A DNA stretch of 64,000 nt, taken from assembly GCA_044598425.1 (NCBI GenBank), contig CP172536.1:186001-250000 (forward strand). The letters are read 5' to 3'. The position numbers and the translations under genes were made by a program. Of the stretch, positions 26,792-34,776 are shown piece by piece; positions within the stretch are counted from its first letter, which is position 1; every line of letters starts with the position of its first letter. This DNA comes from JAEVLT01 sp044598425 (GTDB taxonomy: Bacteria > Bacillota > Bacilli > Bacillales > Cytobacillaceae). The notes beneath the pieces were generated by a model that saw only the letters and a list, made by a program, of their open reading frames with translations, was not told the DNA's origin and did no database searches.

Positions 26792-27721
26792 ATGACTATA
26801 AAACGTCCGAAAATCACTGTTGTCGGTGCTGGTAATGTCGGTGCCACCCTTGCCCATCTTGCTATTATGAAGAAGCTCGGGAATGTTATGCTGATGGATA
26901 TCGTGGAAGGCATCCCTCAGGGAAAAGCGCTCGATATCCAGGAATCGACTCCTGTCGAAGGACTGAGCAATCATATCACAGGTACGAATGATTATGGGGA
27001 TACTGCTGGGTCCGACATGATTGTCATTACGGCAGGTATCGCCAGGAAGCCAGGCATGACCCGCAATGACTTGTTGGATACGAATATCAAGATCATCCGT
27101 GATGTCGTGCGCAATGTGGCTCCATTATCGCCGGACGCCTTCCTTGTGCTGGTCACCAATCCATCCGATGTCATGGCGCAAGTTGCCTTGCAGGAAAGCG
27201 GATTTGCGCCTGAAAAGATCATCGGTCTCGGAGGCGTTCTGGATTCCGCGCGTTTCCGCACCTTCATTGCGCAGGAAATCGGCGTATCCTACAAAGACGT
27301 CACAGCGTTCGTACTTGGCGGACATGGCGACGACATGGTGCCGCTTGTCCGTTATTCATACGCGGGCGGTATACCGATCGATACGTTGTTGGATGAAGAG
27401 ACGTTGGATAACCTGGTTCACCGGACCCGCTTCGGCGGCGGTGAAATCGTCAATCTTCTGAAATCGGGTAGCGCCTATTATGCACCAGCATCCTCTATCA
27501 TCTCCATGATAGAATCCATCCTGTTGGATGAAAAAAGGATCATGCCGGTTTCCGCTTATGTCAACGGCGAGTATGGCATGAAAGGATTATTCCTTGGAGT
27601 GCCCGTTATCCTTGGAGCATCAGGCATCGAGAAGATCCTCGAAATCGATCTATTGGAAGAGGAGTGGCGCGGACTTGAGAAATCCGCTGAAGGAGTGAAG
27701 GAAATCCTCGCGAAACTGTAG
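26792..27721 (+). CDS. mdh: Malate dehydrogenase
   Basis: 309 residues, LDH-like MDH. NAD motif VGAGNVGATLA; the substrate arginine region ARKPGMTRNDLL; catalytic His in LGGHGDDMV; usual length 310-314. RBS AGAAGGAGTGAAGAG. The TCA-cycle mdh of Bacilli sits in citZ-icd-mdh; this one stands alone beside YeiH and Usp in a higher-GC block, so it is probably an extra or acquired copy. Confidence 0.93.
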   Translation: MTIKRPKITVVGAGNVGATLAHLAIMKKLGNVMLMDIVEGIPQGKALDIQESTPVEGLSNHITGTNDYGDTAGSDMIVITAGIARKPGMTRNDLLDTNIKIIRDVVRNVAPLSPDAFLVLVTNPSDVMAQVALQESGFAPEKIIGLGGVLDSARFRTFIAQEIGVSYKDVTAFVLGGHGDDMVPLVRYSYAGGIPIDTLLDEETLDNLVHRTRFGGGEIVNLLKSGSAYYAPASSIISMIESILLDEKRIMPVSAYVNGEYGMKGLFLGVPVILGASGIEKILEIDLLEEEWRGLEKSAEGVKEILAKL

Positions 27722-27744
27722 GGATTGAAATTGCAATAGTGATT

Positions 27745-27786
27745 CTTCAGAAGATGTCGTGGAACCTGACACGACATCTTCTGAAG
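27745..27786. repeat. Perfect 17-bp inverted repeat at a transposase junction
   Basis: 27745-27761 is the exact reverse complement of 27770-27786, with an 8-base loop. The right arm is codons of the IS5-type transposase (TTSSEE); the left arm is therefore an inverted copy of transposase DNA, 24 bases past the mdh stop. Confidence 0.7.
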
Positions 27787-28762
27787 AAATGACAAATAAT
27801 GGTAAATTGTTGCTTGATGCAACATGTGCACCAGCTGATATTGCCTATCCCACCGACCTTGGACTCCTGAACGAAGCTTGCGAAAAACTGGAACATATCA
27901 TTGACGTCCTGCATGAGCCGTTGAAAGGATCGAAACAAAAGCCCCAGACTTATCGAAAGAAGGCAAGAAAGGACTATCCATCGCTAAACAGCGGAAGGTT
28001 GGCACCAGAAAGATGCACAAGGCTGTCGGTAAACAACTGAGATATGTCAAGAAAGATCTTGGAATTATTCAAGAGTTAGTGCCGCAAAGCTCATTATCTC
28101 TATTGAGCAAACAGGAGTACATGAAGCTTCTTGTCATTCAGGAACTCTATTGGCAACAAGAAGAAATGCACCGTACAAAAACACATCGTGTTGATGATCG
28201 GATCGTCAGCATTTCCCAGCCACATGTGTTTCCAATCGTTCGAGGAAAAGCCAAGGCAAATGTAGAATTTGGCTCAAAGGTTGCCGTCAGCGTAGTGGAT
28301 GGATACGTCCTGGTCGAGAAATTAGACTGGGATAATTTCAACGAGGGCATCACCCTTCAAGAATCAGTTGAAAACTATCGGAATCGCTTCGGTTTTTACC
28401 CGGAAGCTGTTCTAGCAGACAAAATCTATCGAAACCGAGAAAATCCGCAGTATTGGAAGGAACATGGAATCCGTCTTAGCGGTCCAAAACTGGGCCATCC
28501 TTCAAAGGAAGAAGATGCAGCACAAAGACAGTTAGCGAAAAAGGATGCATCTGAACGGAACGATGTAGAAGGTAAATTTGGAGAAGGTAAGCGCTCCTAT
28601 GGGCTGAGTCTTATTCGAGCACGCCTTCAAGATACCAGTGAAACAGTAGTTTGCAACCGGTTTTTGGTAATGAATCTTGACCGAAAGCTTAGGGTTCTTT
28701 TTTGCCATTTTTTCAGAGAGCTTTCGCACGGATGGCTGTTTCAGAAAACTTTCAGTTGGTGA
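27762..28762 (+). pseudogene. IS5-family-like transposase, truncated and frameshifted
   Basis: GKLLLDATCAPADIAYPTDL and the following helix region carry the first catalytic Asp. The frame breaks near 27975 (ARKDYPS) and resumes at 28013 as MHKAVGKQLRYVKKDLGIIQ. Then come VLADKIYRNRENPQYWKEHG and the late acidic region NDVEGKFGEGKRSYGLSLIR. The N-terminal third is absent. With the IS1182-like remnant at 22380 it brackets the 24.2-27.7 kb block. Confidence 0.75.
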
Positions 28763-28812
28763 TTCGTTCAGCAAGCCCTAATTATTATAAAAGTAAAGCT
28801 TAGTTATTGCCG

Positions 28813-28850
28813 AGAGACGATTTCCTTGTGAAAACGTCTCTTTATTTTTT
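28813..28850 (+). terminator. Terminator after the transposase remnant
   Basis: AGAGACG pairs with CGTCTCT (28835-28841), followed by TTATTTTTTC. Confidence 0.65.
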
Positions 28851-29104
28851 CTTATTGTTTAATGCATAAAAGTAAAGAGTACTCATCCGTTATCATCCCG
28901 ACGATTTGTCCACGATCCAGGTCTTTTTTCAGGAAAAAGCACTCTGCAAAGCCGTCTGTTTCGAAGAGGAAGATACTTCACATTACGCATCCGACGTCAT
29001 CACCTCACGCGCACAGTAACACAAGGAGGATCGCGCCATGTTAAATCAGATGAAAAAAATACGCACAGTATCGACGAAGCCTTTGAGCGCCAATCCGCTG
29101 AGGA

Positions 29105-29255
29105 GGTACGAAAATAAATGATTTCATCGAGACGAAAGGGCATCGTTGGTTCCTGGAATTTTGCCAAGCATGTAAAGAATACCGCTACATCGGAATTTGT
29201 CACGGAGCTCCAGGTGTGGGGAAGACACTCTCAGCCCAGAAAGTCGCCTCATAGT
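29105..29255 (+). pseudogene. TniB-like AAA ATPase fragment
   Basis: One frame reads INDFIETKGHRWFLEFCQAC then CHGAPGVGKTLSAQKVAS and a stop. The Walker A motif GAPGVGKT and the NDFIxTKxH start resemble ATP-binding helper proteins of Tn7/Mu-like transposons. Only about 50 residues; preceded by a 28-residue ORF (29038-29121, MLNQMKKIRTVSTKPL...) with an AAGGAGG site that may be its original partner. Bases 29256-29690 hold nothing recognisable. Confidence 0.45.
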
Positions 29256-29692
29256 TCACCATCAAGCCGTTATTTAATGCCTAACGTGACCAAGAAACAC
29301 TCGATTCGGAACTCGATTTCGACAAACTTCGGATCCTCTATTATAGTAGTTTGCGGACACTTACTCATTCGAGATTTGGGGAGGTACTCCTTTTTTGTGC
29401 TTCAAACCCTTGATACACAAGGGCTGAGATTTATGAAATTAACTCAGGTATATAACCACAACTTTGGTTCAAAATATAAAAGTAAATTTTTCTATTTACC
29501 ACTAGCGTTGCATAAAAATATCTCTGCTTTGAATCAAATAAAGTCAAGTGTAATTTTTACCAGTTACACCGAAATTGGGTAGCACGAAGAAAGGGTCGTC
29601 TCTATCCATTTGGTAAATACTTGTATTCGGTTTACACCAAAGGAAAAAAGGGTGTATGAGTAAAATATATGTAGGCGAAATATTTCCCTTTT

Positions 29693-29723
29693 GATCCAGA
29701 TAATGGAGTATCCATTATCTGGA
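29693..29723. repeat. 14-bp perfect inverted repeat before ISLre2
   Basis: 29693-29706 pairs with 29710-29723, loop 3, in AT-rich DNA with partly complementary flanks (CCTTTT/AAAAGG). May be a terminator or an element end. Confidence 0.45.
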
Positions 29724-29839
29724 TGAAAAGGCCACCAAGCGGAAGCGCGGTAGGGGTATAAGCAAAATCCATGAAAAAAAAGGATTACTCCTTGGTAGAA
29801 TCATAATCGCCAAAACCTGATTCAAAGGAGTGAACCCTC

Positions 29840-30552
29840 ATGAAAAAGAATAGCACAGATTACCCGAATTTAAAACAGATTGAGCAACTACTATGGAGGA
29901 AATTACAGGAAACCTATTCTAACGTAATGAAGACCTTGCTTGAGGAAATCGATGATCAGATTGCTGTAGAACGTGACAAAAAACGATACCGATTCCAGGA
30001 TAAACGGGAAATCAGTCTAGTCAGTCTTTTTGGAGAAATTAAGCTTGAACGAAGGTATTACAGAGACAGGAAAACTGGTAAATATGTCTATCTCCTTGAT
30101 CGTTATTTAGAGTTTGAGGGGGCGGGGGAATTCAGCCCATTGATTGAAGAAGCAGCCATCGAGTTAGCAGTAACGGGGCCTAGCAGCTAATACCCTAGAA
30201 ATCCTTCTAGGCTACCGTGTCATTAGTCACGAGGCTATTCGTCAACACGTTTTACAGGTTGTTAGTATCCCAAAAGAACGTGAGCCGGTACTTCGACCAG
30301 TATTGTTTGTGGAAGTGGACGGTCTATCTATCAAAAGTCAAGAAAAAGGGAAGAGAGGAAGGGAAGAAAAAATAGCTGCAGTTTACCAGGGCTGGGAAGT
30401 CAATGGTAAACGGGTCGGCTTAAACAATAAGCGACATTTTGTCCATCGTGGGAAGGGTCCTTTCTGGAAGGCATTTGAGGATTTTCTCTTTCGAAACTTA
30501 CGAGTATGACCCGACTGCACATAAACTAGTGATAAACGGCGATGGGGCTGGA
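29840..30552 (+). pseudogene. ISLre2-family (UPF0236) transposase, truncated
   Basis: Starts MKKNSTDYPNLKQIEQLLWR with a good GGAG site. Reading breaks at 30190 (AVTGPSS, stop). A shifted frame continues AANTLEILLGYRVISHEAIR, then FVEVDGLSIKSQEKG, and after another shift VINGDGAGS, where ISLre2 homology stops at about 30552. The remaining C-terminal half is absent and the DNA continues into cls. The left element end probably lies about 29750-29830. Confidence 0.75.
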
Positions 30553-30615
30553 TCGATTATAAATGTGTTACCAATTGTACATATTAAAAGAAAAGATAAA
30601 GGAGAGTGGTTTTTA

Positions 30616-32118
30616 TTGGGCTGGATTATTGGACTTTATTTATTAAATACGGTTTTTATGATCATTATGGCAGTTCGTGAGGTACGGCGACCAGCAGTGG
30701 CTTTAAATTGGATAACCATTAGTTTTCTATTCCCTGTGATTGGTTTTGGGCTCTATCTTATTACATCAAATCCGATACGTATGAAACGCCGGAAAAAGAC
30801 GGCTTCTACTTCTAACGAATCAGACACGCTGCCGGATTCCTTCGGCAGCTCAGCTCAGGTGATCTCACAAGCATTGAAACACTTGACCGTGGGTGGAATT
30901 AAGTCTGGTCAAGTACAAGTGCTCATAAATGGGATTAAAACTTATGAAAAACTAATGGAATCTATACAAAACGCAAAAAAAACAATTGACCTGGAATATT
31001 ACATTTATCGAGACGACCAAATTGGAAGGCGTATTACGGACTTACTGATTGAACGGTCATTGGACGGTGTGCATATCCGCTTTATAAGAGACGGTTGGGG
31101 GAGCAGGAAATTATCCAAATCTCAGATTTTTCGGATGATGGATGCGGGAATAGAATGTCGGACTATATTTCCTTTACGCCCCCCTTGGATTTTTTCAACT
31201 TTGAATAATCGGGATCATTGTAAAATTGTCCTAATCGACGGTAGGGAAGCTTTTACAGGTGGAATTAATATTGGCGATGAATATACTGGATTAAAACCAA
31301 ATGTAGGGCACTGGCGTGACACTCATGTAAGAATAGCGGGTGAAGCTTCAGCTGATTTGAAAATGATCTTTGACGACCATTGGAGTATTGCTTCACCAGA
31401 ACAAATAAAGACAAAATCTAGAATGAAAACAAAAACAGGAAAAGAGGGTTCCCCCGCCATTCCTGCAACCAACTTATCAAAACCATTGACTATGATGACA
31501 GAATGGGGCACAGAGTTGGGAACAATTGATGGAGCAGACGTGAATGAAGGTCCGACCAATGAGATGCACCAAGCCTATGTACAGACATTGGAAGGCAATC
31601 CTGGTATTCCTACGCCCATGATCCGTCAGGCATACTTTATTGGATTAACACAAGCCACAAAGACCGTTGATATTACCACACCCTACTTTGTACCAGATCA
31701 AGATATTATTATGGGACTTAAGACAGCAGTTCAACGTGGAGTACGTGTAAGATTGCTGGTTCCTCGTCAAGGGGATCAAAAAATCGTAGAACGGGCCAGC
31801 TTTACTTATTACGGAGAGTTGTTGGAAGCAGGGGTTCAAATCTACCTATATAACAAAGGAATGCTGCACGCTAAGTCGATGATTATCGATGAGGAGGTAG
31901 CTGAAGTAGGAGCAGCAAACTACGATATGAGAAGCTTTCGCTTGAATTACGAAGTTTGTGAATTTTTTTACAGCAAAGACGTGGCAAGGGATCTTACAGA
32001 ACAATTTGAGCGAGACCTTAATGATTCTGTCTCATTGCGAATGGAGGATTTATTGCAACGCTCTCCTTCACAGCGGTTCATGCAGCAAGGTGCTCGTCTC
32101 CTTTTTCCGTTGTTGTAG
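30616..32118 (+). CDS. cls: Cardiolipin synthase (phospholipase D family)
   Basis: 500 residues from TTG 30616 (AAGGAGA 10 bases upstream). The open frame extends back to 30439 but its first 59 codons are transposase and junction DNA. Two N-terminal membrane helices (IIGLYLLNTVFMIIMAV; ITISFLFPVIGFGLYLI), then two PLD motifs: HxKxxxxD at residues 201-208 (HCKIVLID) and 418-425 (HAKSMIID). It joins two phosphatidylglycerols to cardiolipin at the membrane. Its natural upstream region has been replaced by an ISLre2 fragment, so its promoter is uncertain. Confidence 0.88.
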   Translation: MGWIIGLYLLNTVFMIIMAVREVRRPAVALNWITISFLFPVIGFGLYLITSNPIRMKRRKKTASTSNESDTLPDSFGSSAQVISQALKHLTVGGIKSGQVQVLINGIKTYEKLMESIQNAKKTIDLEYYIYRDDQIGRRITDLLIERSLDGVHIRFIRDGWGSRKLSKSQIFRMMDAGIECRTIFPLRPPWIFSTLNNRDHCKIVLIDGREAFTGGINIGDEYTGLKPNVGHWRDTHVRIAGEASADLKMIFDDHWSIASPEQIKTKSRMKTKTGKEGSPAIPATNLSKPLTMMTEWGTELGTIDGADVNEGPTNEMHQAYVQTLEGNPGIPTPMIRQAYFIGLTQATKTVDITTPYFVPDQDIIMGLKTAVQRGVRVRLLVPRQGDQKIVERASFTYYGELLEAGVQIYLYNKGMLHAKSMIIDEEVAEVGAANYDMRSFRLNYEVCEFFYSKDVARDLTEQFERDLNDSVSLRMEDLLQRSPSQRFMQQGARLLFPLL

Positions 32119-32155
32119 CCATTTACATTATATACTAAGCATATAATACATTCGA

Positions 32156-32190
32156 AAGCCCTCAGATAATTTTAATCTGAGGGCTTCTTT
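32156..32190 (+). terminator. Terminator of cls
   Basis: AAGCCCTCAGAT pairs with ATCTGAGGGCTT, loop AATTTTA-like, then CTTTG. Converges on the gene at 32218. Confidence 0.75.
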
Positions 32191-32217
32191 GAATAAGAAT
32201 GTTCACTATTCCTCTGT

Positions 32218-32673
32218 TTATCCCCAATATCGGCTGCCATATAATAAATCGGATGTTAAAAAGACTCCAGCAGGAGGCAGGGAATCATTTTTAATGGGAG
32301 AGCCAGTAAGGATTGTATCGGTTGTAGCTACCCAACTTCCATACTCGCCAGCCAGTACAGAGGGGGGATTCATGATTAGCTGTCCACTAAAAATTAAATG
32401 TCGAATTTTAATAGGGACATCATCAAATAGAGTTAAGTGACCAGAAAATGTGGCATAAGGTGAATCAAACGTTATTTGTTTAGTGCTTTCATTCCAATAT
32501 CCGTTGATGGGAATAGGTGTTCCACGAAAATTAATCGTACCACTTACCCTATTATTAGAAATAGAGTTAAGGATAAGTATGCCCCAAATGACAGGTCTGC
32601 CTGCAATAGCAGCATGGATACCCCACCTAGATGGGAATGGTATACTTTCCGGGATTTTTTGAGCCGTTTGCAA
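32218..32673 (-). CDS. Conserved hypothetical protein (151 residues)
   Basis: Starts MQTAQKIPESIPFPSRWGIH; the middle is beta-rich (VSGTINFRGTPIPINGYWNE ... FDSPYATFSGHLTLFDDVPI). No signal peptide or membrane helix. RBS: AGGGGGCGATC before the ATG. I recognise no family; the repeated short strands suggest a beta-sandwich or barrel. Convergent with cls. Confidence 0.65.
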   Translation of the reverse strand: MQTAQKIPESIPFPSRWGIHAAIAGRPVIWGILILNSISNNRVSGTINFRGTPIPINGYWNESTKQITFDSPYATFSGHLTLFDDVPIKIRHLIFSGQLIMNPPSVLAGEYGSWVATTDTILTGSPIKNDSLPPAGVFLTSDLLYGSRYWG

Positions 32674-32917
32674 TGATGATCGCCCCCTATAAATAAAAAA
32701 TGTAAATTCACAAATTAGATGTTAAAAACTTATTGCTATTCCTGAAAAGATGGATAAAGTAAATCAGATTTTTATTTACTACCTTTGAAAAGAGACAATA
32801 TAGTATATGCATCGAGCATCAAATTGGGGATTACAGAAATGTTTATAGATTTGTTCACTGAAATAAAATAGAAGAATGGTTATGAAGTGCTATTAAAATA
32901 TTTGTCTGATTTTAATA

Positions 32918-32983
32918 TTGTCAACAATTATAATGACAAATTGCATTTTTGTAAGAATTGAAACACGCCTGAAAACGCTTTAA
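32918..32983 (+). promoter_or_regulatory. mtlA control region: MtlR-type operator and cre site
   Basis: TTGTCA (32918-32923), 10 bases, TGACAA (32934-32939) is a dyad also found before mtlR (34622). Downstream TGAAAACGCTTTAA (32970-32983) matches the CcpA cre consensus in 13 of 14 positions. Activation by MtlR and catabolite repression by CcpA are expected from B. subtilis and Geobacillus mannitol systems. Confidence 0.7.
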
Positions 32984-33027
32984 TATCATAGGTGTAGGAC
33001 AAATAGAAATGATAAGGGGGCAAAACA

Positions 33028-34455
33028 GTGAACGAGACGAATAAAGAAAGTTCAGATATTAAAGTAAAAATACAGAGATTTGGCAGTTATTTAAGCGGTA
33101 TGGTAATGCCGAATATTGGAGCATTTATTGCATGGGGGATTATCACAGCTCTATTTATTCCAACGGGGTGGTTCCCAAATGAAAGCCTTGCCAAACTAGT
33201 GGGACCGATGATCATCTACTTGCTGCCATTATTAATTGGTTTTACTGGTGGTAGAATGGTTTATGATATCCGTGGAGGTGTAGTTGGTGCGGTAGCAACA
33301 ATGGGTGTCATCGTTGGAACCGATATTCCAATGTTCTTGGGAGCAATGATTATGGGACCGCTTGGAGGTTATGTGATTAAAAAGTTTGACCAAGCTATTC
33401 ACGGAAAAGTAAAATCCGGTTTTGAAATGCTAGTCAATAACTTTTCTGCGGGAATTTTAGGTGGTCTATTAACACTATTAGCATTCAAAGGTGTTGGACC
33501 TGTAGTTGAAATATTAAGTAAGGGTTTAGCTTCAGGCGTTCAATTTATTGTCAATCATCAGATGCTTCCTTTGGCAAACTTATTTATTGAACCAGCAAAG
33601 GTTCTCTTCCTTAATAATGCTATTAACCATGGTGTTTTAACTCCATTAGGTGTTGAGCAAGCGTCGAAAGCAGGGAAATCAATTCTTTTTATGCTGGAAG
33701 CAAACCCTGGACCAGGATTAGGAATTTTACTGGCTTATTGGTTATTTGGTAAAGGAACTGCAAAACAGACAGCTCCAGGTGCAGCCATCATTCATTTCTT
33801 TGGCGGTATTCATGAAATTTATTTCCCATATATTCTAATGAAACCTATTTTAATTCTTGCTGCAATGGCTGGTGGTGTTAGTGGGGTATTTACATTTACT
33901 GTATTTAATGCTGGGTTAGTCGCAGCTCCATCACCGGGAAGTATTTTCGCATTTCTGGCAATGACACCAAAAGGTGGTTATGTTGGCACGCTTTCGGGTA
34001 TAATCGTAGCGACAGCTGTTTCGTTTGCAGTTGCTTCGTTGCTTTTAAAAACAAGCAAATCAAAAAATGAAGATTTATCATCGGCAACAGCGAAAATGGA
34101 AAATATGAAAGGAAAGAAAAGCAGTGTGTCTTCAATGTTAACAACGGAAACTGAACAAAATGTGATCGAGTCTGGAAGAGTAAACAAAATTGTGTTTGCT
34201 TGTGATGCGGGAATGGGCTCAAGTGCAATGGGTGCCTCTATTCTTAGAAATAAAGTGAAAAAGGCTGATCTTGATATAACCGTTACTAATACGGCAATTA
34301 ACAACTTGCCAAGTGACGCCGATGTTGTTGTCACGCATAAGGATTTAACAAAACGTGCTAAAGCAAAACTCCCAGATGCTATACACATTTCTGTTGAAAA
34401 CTTCTTAAATAGTCCTAAGTATGATGAATTAGTGGATAATTTAAAGAAAAAATAA
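33028..34455 (+). CDS. mtlA: Mannitol-specific PTS enzyme IICB
   Basis: 475 residues. It transports and phosphorylates mannitol. The membrane EIIC part (1-340) carries the signature GGIHEIYFPY; the EIIB domain starts near 385 with the phospho-cysteine Cys392 (FACDAGMGSSAMGAS). No EIIA is fused; that is mtlF at 36897. RBS AAGGGGG. First gene of mtlA-mtlR-mtlF-mtlD. Confidence 0.95.
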   Translation: MNETNKESSDIKVKIQRFGSYLSGMVMPNIGAFIAWGIITALFIPTGWFPNESLAKLVGPMIIYLLPLLIGFTGGRMVYDIRGGVVGAVATMGVIVGTDIPMFLGAMIMGPLGGYVIKKFDQAIHGKVKSGFEMLVNNFSAGILGGLLTLLAFKGVGPVVEILSKGLASGVQFIVNHQMLPLANLFIEPAKVLFLNNAINHGVLTPLGVEQASKAGKSILFMLEANPGPGLGILLAYWLFGKGTAKQTAPGAAIIHFFGGIHEIYFPYILMKPILILAAMAGGVSGVFTFTVFNAGLVAAPSPGSIFAFLAMTPKGGYVGTLSGIIVATAVSFAVASLLLKTSKSKNEDLSSATAKMENMKGKKSSVSSMLTTETEQNVIESGRVNKIVFACDAGMGSSAMGASILRNKVKKADLDITVTNTAINNLPSDADVVVTHKDLTKRAKAKLPDAIHISVENFLNSPKYDELVDNLKKK

Positions 34456-34477
34456 AGCGAAAGGCTGACTATTACAC

Positions 34478-34560
34478 TCTGTTGATTGTAGTGGAAGGCG
34501 GCGCGCCCGCGGAATGCGAAGCGCCTGAAACGGAAATCAACAGACGAGGTTCAGAGCAAT
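34478..34560. repeat. Interspersed GC-rich palindromic repeat, copy 1
   Basis: CTCTGTTGATT at the left and GGAAATCAACAGA at the right enclose a GC-rich core (CGCGCCCGCGGAATGCGAAGC). The reverse strand matches copy 2 at 42461-42615 over TTGATTTCCG and CCGCGGGCG. It lies between mtlA and mtlR. Confidence 0.6.
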
Positions 34561-34569
34561 AAACAAAAA

Positions 34570-34610
34570 AGGGTGTCCCTAAAAGCTATACTTTTGGGAC
34601 ACCCTCTTTA
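34570..34610 (+). terminator. Terminator between mtlA and mtlR
   Basis: GGGTGTCCC (34571-34579) pairs with GGGACACCC (34596-34604), followed by TCTTTA. It would separate mtlA transcripts from the mtlR promoter region. Confidence 0.7.
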
Positions 34611-34621
34611 CTATTTAAAAA

Positions 34622-34643
34622 TTGTCAACAATTCAATTGACGT
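34622..34643 (+). promoter_or_regulatory. MtlR-type operator before mtlR
   Basis: TTGTCA, 10 bases, TGACGT; the left half and the following ACAATT are identical to the mtlA site at 32918. Suggests autoregulation. Confidence 0.55.
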
Positions 34644-34776
34644 TTTTGGCTTTTTATCTTGTTGAATCAAGGATGTAATCGTTTTATTATTTTGGTAGAT
34701 GGATTAAATTTAATTTTTGGCAACAATAAAAAGATTGGAGGACGAGGATCAGAAAACTTTAGACGGAGTGAGAAAT

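Noticed and set aside
29118..29582. 154-residue plus-strand ORF
   Set aside because: It overlaps the TniB-like fragment in a different frame and has no recognisable composition or domain.
30439..30615. 59-residue N-terminal extension of cardiolipin synthase
   Set aside because: It encodes transposase and junction sequence and has no RBS; Cls homology begins at the first membrane helix after TTG 30616.
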